Assembly (NCBI GenBank): GCA_017163975.1
Contig: JAFFSR010000015.1
Coordinates: forward strand, 1,618,501 to 1,682,500
From: Anastatus disparis
Taxonomy: Eukaryota > Arthropoda > Insecta > Hymenoptera > Eupelmidae
Direction: 5' to 3'
Length of the DNA: 64,000 nucleotides
Below, in pieces: positions 1 to 8,660 of the stretch. A model generated the notes under the pieces. That model saw only the letters and a list, made by a program, of their open reading frames with translations, was not told the origin of the DNA and did not search any database. The translations under genes and the position numbers were made by a program. Every line of letters starts with the position of its first letter. Position 1 is the first letter of the stretch.

Positions 1-475
1 GTTTTTTTTTCAGTGTAGTTAATTCTCTACTTCCTTTTGAGAGCTCTACTTGCCAGAATGCTTTATTTTTATCTAATTTAGTAAAATATTTTGCATTTTT
101 TACCTTTGGTGCAATTTCTTTAATTGTAGGAAGCTGTATGTGCTCTCTTTTTATACACGAATTTAAATATTGTAGATCTAAATACACCCTTATTGATCCA
201 TCTGTTTTACCTACAACTACTAATGAGTTTACAAAGTCAGTCGGTTTTTCAATTTTTGAAATGATTCCCTCAGCTTCCATTCTTTTAATTTCAATTTTCA
301 ATTTATTAATCAATTTAAAAGGAACGTCCCTACATGACTCTACTTTACCTACACTTTTTTCTTTTAACTCTATTTTATGTTGAAAATCCTTTATTTTACC
401 ATACCCGTTAAAAAAATTTGTATATTTTTTTATAATTCCATATGGAAATAATTTCTGTGAATAACTATTAATAAC
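1..475 (-). pseudogene. Ty3/gypsy reverse transcriptase fragment (runs off the window)
   Basis: Reading the minus strand from about 475 to base 1 gives an uninterrupted frame that matches the N-terminal part of a gypsy-type reverse transcriptase. Recognisable blocks are RMEAEGIISKIEKPTDFVNS, the LVVVGKTDGSIRVYLDLQYL block, IKREHIQLPTIKEI, and a KYFTKLDKNKAFWQVEL stretch corresponding to the family's first catalytic region. The polymerase-core YxDD box would lie beyond the window edge. The frame is cut upstream by a foldback repeat that separates it from the protease fragment at 1197-1598, so this is part of one interrupted pol gene rather than an independent gene. Family identity is firm; whether the copy is active cannot be seen. 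Confidence 0.75.
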
Positions 476-485
476 TGTGTAAAAA

Positions 486-1204
486 TGTGAAAAAATGTGA
501 ATAACTGTTAATAACTATAATAAACTACTGCAATTGAGACATTAATGAAAGTAAATAACAGTTGATAATAGTTAATAATTGTTACGAATAGATAATAATA
601 ATGATTAACTGTAAATAATAATAATTCACTGTTATTTATAGTTATTTATAAATATTTGTAATTTTTCACATTTATTCACATTTATTCACATTTATTAACA
701 GTTATTAACACTTTTTCACACTTTCAAAAATTTTTACACGTATAATCGTTTTTTTTATATATACGCGAAAAATTTTGTAAATGTGAAAAACTGTTAATAA
801 CTGTTAATAAATGTGAAAAACCGTTAATAACTGTTAATAAATGTGAAAAACTGTAAATATCTGTAAGAAAGTGTTAATAACTATAATTCACTGTAAGTAA
901 TTGCAAATAAATATAAATAATTATAAATAATTATAAATAATAATAAATTATTCACCAATTCTGAAATTTTCGAAAATGTGAGTAGCTGTTAATAAATGTT
1001 TATAAATGTGTATAAATGTGAATAAATGTGGATAACTATAAATAATTATTAATAATCATGACTTCCAGTTAATAATTGTTATTTAGCGTTCAGAACTATT
1101 ATTAACTATTATTAATTGTTATTAACTGTTTTTTACTGTTATTAATTCTTATTAATGTCTCAATTACGGTAGTTTATTACAATTATCAACAGTTATTCAC
1201 AATT
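486..1204. repeat. Foldback repeat built of TGTGAATAACTGTTAATAA-like units
   Basis: A palindromic block lies inside the gypsy pol fragment. The sequence around 519-547 (TAATAAACTACTGCAATTGA...) recurs as its reverse complement at 1151-1179 with two mismatches, and the flanking TGTGAATAACTGTTAATAA pieces also pair. The interior is a degenerate short tandem repeat of the same words. It probably inserted between protease and reverse transcriptase. Confidence 0.65.
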
Positions 1205-1598
1205 TCTCACAAAAATTATTTTCAAATGGGATGTTATCATTTTCTTTGATTACCGTACTAACATTCAAGTCAACGGAACTTTTCAAACCCAACACCAGTA
1301 TACTTTTCCCATCAAAAATTTCAAATTTTACTTGTTTTTCAATATTGCTTATTTGGCAGCTTGAATTCACGCCTTCTGTCGTTTTAATTTTTTCTTGATT
1401 ATTATTTCTTAATACTGCATTCAATTTCATACATTCTTTTATATTTAGCGTTTTACATATTTTAACCGGTATTATATTACATTGCGCTCCCGAATCAATT
1501 TTGAACGCTACCTTTTTCTTGCAATCTAAAATATTTACATTTTGAATCCACTCCTCTTGTACATTAATTGTATCTACGCTCACCCAATCACAAAACAG
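1197..1598 (-). pseudogene. Retroviral-type aspartic protease fragment of a Ty3/gypsy element
   Basis: The minus-strand frame contains the pepsin/retropepsin active-site motif in the form KIDSGAQCNIIP (Asp-Ser-Gly-Ala) followed by a typical gypsy protease beta-strand pattern. There is no ATG: the frame opens at a stop at 1599-1601 where a satellite array begins, and it ends inside the foldback block. With the reverse transcriptase at 1-475 on the same strand and in the expected order (protease then RT), it is the truncated 5' half of one pol gene. Confidence 0.75.
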
Positions 1599-1599
1599 T

Positions 1600-2701
1600 T
1601 ACAATCAATCAATTATAGTAATTACTACATCATGATAGTCATTACTTTGGCATAATATTCAATCATAGTAATAACTACATTACTATAGTTATCACTACAT
1701 TATTATAATCAGTTATAGTAATGACTACATAACCATAGTGACTACTATAGTAATACAATCTTGTAAGGTGATTGCTACGTAACTATCGTTACTACTATAG
1801 TATTATAATCATTAATAGTAGTTATCACAAAAATATATAATCTTCGATAGTACTTACTACATAAATGTGGTTATTACTATAGTATCATAATAAGTTATAG
1901 TAACTACTGCATAATTATCATTATTACTACAGTACTATAATCAATTATAGTACTTACTACTATGATCACTAGAATTATTACTATAATAATACAATCTATT
2001 ATAGTAATTACTACATCATGATAGTCATTACGTTGGCATAATATTCAGTCATAGTAATAACTACATTACTATAGTTATCACTACATTATTATAATCAGTT
2101 ATAGTAATGACTACATAACCATAGTGACTACTATAGTAATATAATCTTGTAAGGTAATTGCTACATAACTATAGTTACTACTATAGTATTATAATCATTT
2201 ATAGTAATTATTACAAAAATATATAATCTTAAATAGTAATTACTACATAAATGTGGTTATTACTATAGTATCATAATAAGTATAGTAACTACTGCATAAT
2301 TATCATTATAACTACAGGACTATAATTAATTATAGTACTTACTACTATGAATACTAAAATTATTACTATAATAATACAATCCATTATAGTAATTACAACA
2401 TAATGATAGTCATTACTTTGGTATAATATTCAGTTATAGTAATAACTACATGACTATAGTTATCACTACATTATTATAATCAGATTTAGTAATGACTACA
2501 TAACCATAGTGACTACTATAGTAATATAATCTTTTAAAGTAATCGCTACATAACTATAGTTACTACTATAGTAATATAATTTTTTATAGTAATGACTATA
2601 TAACTATAGTCACTACTATAGTATTATAATCTTTAATAGTTATTACTACAAAAATATATAATCTCTCGTAGAAATTACTACATAAATGTAGTTACTATAG
2701 T
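1600..2701. repeat. Satellite-like tandem repeat, about 385-bp monomer
   Basis: The word TGATAGTCATTAC recurs at about 1633, 2019 and 2404, giving a period near 385 bp over almost three monomers. Each monomer is itself made of roughly 40-bp words resembling ACTACTATAGTAATATAATC. The array is interrupted at 2702 by a foldback element and resumes for a short stretch after 4061. Confidence 0.75.
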
Positions 2702-4061
2702 ATCCCTACTAAAAAATGTCAGGTGAAAAATCACCTGATTTTTCACTTGATTTCTCACCTGATTTCTCATGCCAAAATCTCATGTGACTATTAGCGTAAA
2801 AAAACTAAGTTCCAAACCTATCGAAAAATTCTAAGTTTTTATCACGGAAAACAACATTGAGAAGTATGATTCTTTTTTCATTTTTCATAATTTGAAATTG
2901 ATTTTTTATACGTAGAATTTCAATTTTTTAATTTCATTTTTCTGGTCATAGAAATAAATTTCAAACCACTCTAAAAATTATAAGTCCCGATCTTATAATT
3001 TTTAACACAAGCCTCTTTTATTTACGTGAGAGAGAGAGAAAGAGAGAGAAAAACATCAAAAACACATGCACAAGAAGCCTCTTTTATTCTTTTATACACT
3101 ATTTATGAGTTGAATTAAAATGGAAAAAAAGTGTGTACATACTATTGATAAAACTACACTATTTATAAGTTAAGATTTTAAAGTTTTTACTATCGTAACC
3201 ACGTGCGTCCGTTGTTCCTTTACACTAGAAAAAGCAACACATTTAGCTATAGCTGAAACGACTCATGCGCCTCCTGTCGGCACCTCTCGTGCCTCAAGCG
3301 AAAATATCTCTCGACAACAGACTTGGCCTAACGCAAACTATTGCTAAAAGAAATATACGCTCGTATTTATGAACTATTGTATTCTGTCTATGTTTCTCTC
3401 ATAACAAGAAAGAAAAGACAAGCGATACTGTGCACGTTACGTTTATATAAATTTGAGCGAATTGTATTTTAAAAAGTACGATGAGAGATGTATTATATTG
3501 AGACAATGCTCAGGAACATTTTACTAAATGTGTTGCTTTTTCTAGTGTAAAGGAACAACGAACGCACATGGTCACGACAATAAAAACTTTAAAATCTTAA
3601 CTTATAAATAGTGTAGTTTTATCAAAAGTATGTACACACTTTTTTTCCATTTTAATTCAACTCATAGTGTATAAAAGAATAAACGAGGCTTCTTGTGCAT
3701 GTGTTTTTGATGTTTTTCTCTCTTTTCTCTTTCTCACGTAAATAAAAGAGGCTTGTGTTAAAAATTATAAGATCGGGACTTATAATTTTTAGAGTGGTTT
3801 GAAATTTATTTCTATGACCAGAAAAATGAAATTAAAAAATTGAAATTCTACGTATAAAAAATCAATTTCAAATTATGAAAAATGAAAAAAGAATCATACT
3901 TCTCAATGTTGTTTTCCGTGATAAAAACTTAGAATTTTTCGATAGGTTTGGAACTTAGTTTTTTTACGCTAATAGTCACATGAGATTTTGGCATGAGAAA
4001 TCAGGTGAGAAATCAAGTGAAAAATCAGGTGATTTTTCACCTGACATTTTTTAGTAGGGAT
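2702..4061. mobile_element. 1.36-kb foldback element with ACCTGA-rich ends
   Basis: The sequence starting ATCCCTACTAAAAAATG at 2702 is repeated as its reverse complement ending at 4061. The arms run about 540 bp each (2702-3245 and 3519-4061) around a ~270-bp loop. Both ends carry repeated AATCACCTGATTTTTCAC-type words, then CATGCCAAAATCTCATG. No transposase frame is present, so this is a non-autonomous foldback/MITE. It sits inside a satellite monomer, whose sequence continues directly after it. Confidence 0.8.
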
Positions 4062-4860
4062 CATTATAAGTTATAATAATTACTGCATAATCATCATTAT
4101 TACCACAGTTCTATAATTAATTATCAGTATCGTTATCATCATATTCATAAACTTTATTTGAAATTACAATACTGTATTAACGATTAAAATCAATAGTATT
4201 AAAAATATAGTTGAAATAAAAAGTTATTAGCGAGTATAATTATAACCGAAAATATAATCAATCATCATATTTAAATATTTTACAGTAGTGATGAAAGATC
4301 AAGAGTATTGTTAAAATTATCATAAACTATAGCATGTGATTATAATTTTGTACTTATAATTACTCAGCAAAAAAAATCAAGTAGCAATGTCACATAATAA
4401 TATTATGTTATACCGTCACATAATTAATTACATAATTGATTGTGTCAATTTATTATGTTATGTTTTGAAAATTATATGATTTTATTATAAAACTTTGTTT
4501 GTCACGTTAAGTCGCGAGCTACGTTCCATAATGTTTGGGTAACTTTTCTTTCTTTTTAGTTCGACTTTTAGACACTATATTTAATTTTATACTTATTTAT
4601 TGGAATCAACGTTATGACATTTTAGTACATGCTTTTTAAAAATGGAATTTTTTCTGATGATTTTTTAACCAATTCAATATTTGAAAAGATCAGCTGAAAA
4701 AATAAATTACTTGAAAATATTAGTTAATAAAATTCTATGTTAAAGATAAGAAAGTACGTGTTTTTCTTGTTTAAAAAAATCGCGTATCAAAATCACTTAA
4801 CGACATTATAAACGACATTATGTAACTTTTTAAAAATTATGTTACTTTATCTTTTGTTTC
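4062..4860. other. End of satellite, then AT-rich DNA without a recognised gene
   Basis: The first ~70 bp continue the interrupted satellite monomer. The part at about 4130-4280 resembles 28050-28200 on the other side of the Polinton (shared AACTTTATTT...ATTACAATACTG...TTAA words). The remainder is AT-rich with no open frame of note. Confidence 0.5.
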
Positions 4861-5385
4861 TATGAATCATTAACAATTTTCAGAAATTAGGATGGAAGAT
4901 TCCTTGTAAGTTTCATGTGAGCTAATTAAAAATTTCAAAAAGATTAAATCGGAATCTTCTATGTAATCTCACCGTTTTTTTTCATGGAAGCTTCCTACAA
5001 TCTTTCATTGTATATTTCTGAAACCAAAGTGCACGGGACATTTAACGCTTCCAGGAAACTTCCACAAAAGCTTTCATGGAAGATCGCATCAAAGCTTCTT
5101 ATACTTCAACGTGGAAGCTTGCATGAAGTATTTTTCGAACCTACTGCAATCTTTCCTGAAAGCTTCTTGTAATATTCATAAAGGCTTTCATGCTGGCTTC
5201 CATGGAAGCTTCCCATTTTTCTTCATAGAAGCTTTCTAGAATCTTACATGGAATCTTTCTGAAAGCAAAGTGCACGGAACATTCGACGCTTTCAGGAAGC
5301 TTTTACGGAAGCTTCCTAGAAGTTTCCGAAACTTTTCCAGAAGCTTCCTGGAAACTTCTCGTAAGCCTTTGTGCTATGTGGGTTG
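4860..5385. repeat. GGAAGCTTCC-type palindromic repeat
   Basis: The block repeats the palindrome GGAAGCTTCC and near variants (CATGGAAGCTTCC, TTTCATGGAAG) at short irregular spacing and ends in GTGCTATGTGGG. The same style of repeat and a related terminal word occur at 30273-32073 and 39800-41761. A 62-codon frame inside (4984-5172) is a by-product of the repeat. Confidence 0.65.
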
Positions 5386-5467
5386 ATTAAATAATATCAT
5401 TATGCGATTTTATTGCATAATAATATTATTTAAACATGATTATTTTCAACAGTGTATTCTCGAATAT

Positions 5468-5473
5468 AATAAA
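5468..5473. other. Left 6-bp target site duplication (AATAAA)
   Basis: AATAAA immediately precedes the AG of the left terminus and is repeated exactly after the CT of the right terminus at 26756-26761. Six base pairs is the target duplication size known for Polintons. Confidence 0.85.
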
Positions 5474-5582
5474 AGTAGATAAGCTATACCGATTCGAATT
5501 CATACCGATTCTAATTCACCTGAATTAGAATTGATATGAATTCGAATCGGTATAGAGGTGGGGGGCCAGTTCTAATTCACCT
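5474..5582. repeat. Left terminal inverted repeat of the Polinton (109 bp perfect)
   Basis: It begins AGTAGATAAGCTATACCGAT and is identical over 109 bp to the reverse complement of 26647-26755. It contains the internally palindromic word ATTCGAATTCATACCGATT. Beyond 5582 further shared words follow (CGGTATGAATTCGAATCG, GTGGGGGGCCAGTTC) but arranged differently from the right end. Confidence 0.93.
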
Positions 5583-5654
5583 CGGTATGAATTCGAATCG
5601 ATATAGAGGTGGGGGGCCAGTTCGAATTCACCTGAAGTAGAATTGATGAGATCT

Positions 5655-6865
5655 AATATATTTCATAAATTATTTAGGCATTTATGATTATTTATTGTAA
5701 ATAAATATATATTCCCCGTCAAAAACGTTTAGCTAAAAAAATTAGCTAAAAATATAGCTAAAAATGCAGCTAAAAATACAGCTATATTTAGCTGGAATAT
5801 AGCTATATTTATCTGGATTTTTTAGGTAAAAATCCAGTTATTTTTTAGGTAAAAATCCAGTTAATATTTTGAGTCTCTTGTAACAGCGGAAAATATAACT
5901 GTATTTTCAGCTGTATTTTTAGCTGTATTTTCAACTGTATTTTTAGCTAATTTTTTGAGCCAATCGTTTTTGATGAGGCGAACAATAGCTGATAATATAG
6001 CTATATTTTCAGCTATATTTTTAGCTGTATTTTTAGCTTAAATTATTTTATAATTTCACGGAATAATAACTCGTTAGTTATTTTCCTGTAAAGAAAGTTC
6101 AAAAATGAGGTAAACCTCGTAGTGTCGGCTCTCCGAAGATCGAAGAGCTACATTTTGGCACAAAGTATCTTGCTCTTTTATACCTATGGCCTCAAAATTT
6201 CTTAATGGAATCGTAAAATTTAGAGATCCGCCACCTAGCGACGTGAAGTGAACTTACCTGCCTTTAATTATTGATTAATGCTACGTCGCAAGGTGGCGTT
6301 TCTCTAAATTTTACGATTCCATCGACAAATTTTAAGGACACAGGTATAAAAGAGCAAGATACTTTGTGCCAAAACGCAGAAGCTCTTCGATCTTCGGAGA
6401 GCTGACACTAAGAGGTTCACCTCATTTTTGGAACTTTCTTTTACAGGAAAATAGCTAACGAGTTATTATTCCGTGAAATTATAAAATAATTTAAGCTAAA
6501 AATACAGCTAAAAATATAACTGAAAATTTAGCTATATTATCAGCTATTGTTATCCTCGTCGAAAACGATTAGCTCAAAAAATGAGCTAAAAATACAGTTA
6601 AAAATACAGCTAAAAATACAGCTGAAAATACAGTTATATTTTCCGCTGTTACAAGAGACTCAAAATATTAACTGGATTTTTACCTAAAAAATAACTGGAT
6701 TTTTACCTAAAAAATCCAGATTAATATAGCTATATTCCAGCTAAATATAGCTGTATTTTTAGCTGTATTTTTAGCTATATTTTTAGTTAATTTTTTTAGC
6801 TAAACGTTTTTGACGGGGTTTACAATAAATAATTATAAATGCCTAAATAATTTACGAAATATATT
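5655..6865. repeat. 1.2-kb near-perfect foldback inside the left end of the Polinton
   Basis: The arm starting AATATATTTCATAAATTATT at 5655 is matched by its reverse complement ending at 6865, and pairing continues almost to the centre near 6260. A conspicuous inner boundary is CCCCGTCAAAAACGTTTAGC (about 5717) mirrored by GCTAAACGTTTTTGACGGGG. The arms are rich in AGCTAAAAATACAGCTA-type words, and the centre carries CCGCCACCTAGCGACGT and its mirror. No frame is present. It is a nested foldback element or a structural part of the Polinton terminus. Confidence 0.75.
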
Positions 6866-6962
6866 AAAAATACTGAAAATAAAATATTAATAAATATATT
6901 ATATATTTTATATTTTTATAATTTTTTAAAGGAATAGTTCCTTCTTACGTTTAAATATTTGT

Positions 6963-7037
6963 GGCCCTGAAAAGGGCCGATTGTAACCATGTTTCCCTGA
7001 AAGGGCCGAGCGCGTTATTATAGCCCTGAAAAGGGCT
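6963..7037. repeat. Three short GC hairpins 3' of the acidic-protein gene
   Basis: Two full hairpins GGCC-CTGAAAAG-GGCC (6963-6978) and AGCC-CTGAAAAG-GGCT (7022-7037) bracket a shorter one with a CCCTGAAAGGG core (about 6994-7004). They stand out as GC-rich in AT-rich DNA and lie just beyond the stop codon of the leftward gene at 7057, i.e. in its probable 3' UTR. Read on that gene's strand the loop core is CTTTTCAG. Confidence 0.6.
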
Positions 7038-7056
7038 GATTATAAACCGTATTTTC

Positions 7057-7626
7057 TTAAATGGAATAACTTAACTTCCTCCTCACATTTCGCTGACGAC
7101 GTTTCGGTGTTTGGAACTCATTCCCTATTCCACTATCCTCCTCCTCATCCAATTTCCTCTTTGGTGTTGAGCGCCATATTTCTTCAATTATTTCTATGGA
7201 AGGTGAAGATGTTGATGGTGAAATCAAATCGATGGTTTTATTTAATTTGACTGGAGAAAAGTCCGGTGACTGTATCAAATCTTCTTTTTCCTCTTCTTCT
7301 ACCTTCAGCTCCTCGTATCGGCGTAACATCGGGTTGTATAGCAGAATAGGCGAGAGTGATGGCGATGTTGGTTGTGTCGTTGTAGGTTTTGTTTTTGGCG
7401 AAGAAGTGGGCCGACGCAAAGGTGGCACAGGAAGCATCCTATCTTCATCCATTACCAACGGTTGCAGGATATCGAAATGCAGATCCTCCAGCATGGCTAT
7501 ATCCATGAAATCTAAGTCGTCAATCTCCTGAATGACAAGGGATTCGAAGTCCGCAAGACCTTCTTGCAACAGCGCAAAAGTCCTGGGACTAAAAATCTCC
7601 AACTCTTCTAAGTTCTGAGGCTCCAT
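7057..7626 (-). CDS. Acidic, Ser/Pro-rich probable nuclear protein (189 aa), function unknown
   Basis: No family is recognised. Residues 1-60 are acidic and hydrophobic, reminiscent of transcription activation domains (for example IDDLDFMDIAMLEDL). Residues about 65-95 are a Ser/Thr/Pro linker, 105-120 is Glu/Lys-rich, and the C-terminus has two basic clusters (TPKRK at 154-158, PKRRQRNVRR at 174-183) around an acidic DEEEDSGIG stretch, consistent with nuclear localisation. The open frame extends to a GTG at 7665, but the first ATG is 7626. A TATAAATA box at 7687-7680 puts transcription start near 7655, which also favours 7626. It is the only leftward intact gene of the left arm and may be an early regulator; that role is inference from composition and position. 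Confidence 0.65.
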   Translation of the reverse strand: MEPQNLEELEIFSPRTFALLQEGLADFESLVIQEIDDLDFMDIAMLEDLHFDILQPLVMDEDRMLPVPPLRRPTSSPKTKPTTTQPTSPSLSPILLYNPMLRRYEELKVEEEEKEDLIQSPDFSPVKLNKTIDLISPSTSSPSIEIIEEIWRSTPKRKLDEEEDSGIGNEFQTPKRRQRNVRRKLSYSI

Positions 7627-7679
7627 GCTCCTTAGATGATAGAAGTCGAAAGAATGATTTTCCACGCGTACGCAACGTG

Positions 7680-7687
7680 TATTTATA
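7680..7687 (-). promoter_or_regulatory. TATA box of the acidic-protein gene
   Basis: TATAAATA on the minus strand lies 54-61 bp upstream of the ATG at 7626 and only about 15 bp upstream of the GTG at 7665. This is the spacing expected if translation starts at 7626. Confidence 0.55.
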
Positions 7688-7699
7688 CGCGCGACGTTG

Positions 7700-8660
7700 G
7701 CAAGTTACAAAGAGTGGGAGAAGAAAAGAATCAACGCACTGCGCCATTCGAGTTGTTAGGAGGGGGTTATTCGCGTCAATCTGTAAGTCGCGTGCGGAGC
7801 AGCTGCGTGAAAGGTTACAAATATAGGTGCTTTCACGCCTGTACGCTCAGTCTTTTGAAGAGCGGCGCTTCGTCGGTATCGCGTAACAGTTTCCGTGCAA
7901 TGGAAACTGAACAGTCAGTTAACAAGTCGCACGTGAAACTTATACAATTTTTTTTTCATTCTTTTAGTCTTGCATATACGATTTTTGAACGCGCTCGTAA
8001 TGCAAAACTTTTCTTTCTTCTTGCATACATAATTTTCGAACGCGCTCGTAATGCAAGACTTTTCTTTTCTTTCTTCTTGCATATACAATTATCGAACGCG
8101 CTCGTAATGCAAGAAATTTTTTTTTCTTTTCATTTTTATTACTCTCATGCGTATAAAATTTATTTGTCGTCCTTTTCAGGACCGTAGGAACAAATACGCA
8201 TGAGAGTTTTCTTCTTTTTCTTGCTCTAAAAATTAATTTACAGTCCTTTTAAGGATTGTAAATCGTAGGAACAAACTATGCATAAGAGTTCTGTTCTTCC
8301 TTCTCTCTCTTTCTTTTTCGCTTGACAGAGTCAAAGAATGACACAACTCGAGTCGTGAAGAGAGGGGATTATTCGCATCATTCGGTGAGTCGCGTGCGAC
8401 GAAAGTACTTTTACGCGCAAAGGCTCAGTCTATTAGAGAGCGTCGTTGAATCAACATCGCGAAGTTTCCACGCAATGGAAACTAAACGTTTAGTTAAATA
8501 AAAGTTATCAGTGATAATAACATTTTATAAATCTTTTCTTGCATACGATATTTGAACGCGATCGTAATGCAAGACTCTATATATTATGTTTTTTTTTAAA
8601 TCTGTACTTTTCAGTACAAATCAAAACGCAGGAAATGTATCTGCACGTAGGGTAGATTAT
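7700..8660. repeat. Duplicated hairpin-rich module, possible structured RNA region
   Basis: Two related copies lie at about 7745-8165 and 8345-8600. Shared landmarks are TATTCGCGTCA/TATTCGCATCA, GTCGCGTGCG, GGCTCAGTCT, GTTTCC...CAATGGAAAC and a following short palindrome. Hairpins of the form CTTGCAT...ATGCAAG enclosing GAACGCGCTCGTA recur at about 7974, 8022, 8077 and 8538. Loop-core hairpins GTC-CTTTTCAG-GAC (8169-8182) and TGTA-CTTTTCAG-TACA (8603-8618) are followed by similar CGYAGGAA words. A larger hairpin pairs ACTCTCATGCGTAT (8141) with ATACGCATGAGAGT. No credible protein frame is present; the 183-codon frame over it is incidental. Confidence 0.6.

Noticed and set aside
138..383. 81-codon plus-strand frame
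   Set aside because: It is the antisense shadow of the gypsy reverse transcriptase on the minus strand.
7636..8187. 183-codon plus-strand frame over the hairpin module
   Set aside because: Composition follows repeated noncoding units, it overlaps the promoter of the leftward gene, and it shows no domain.
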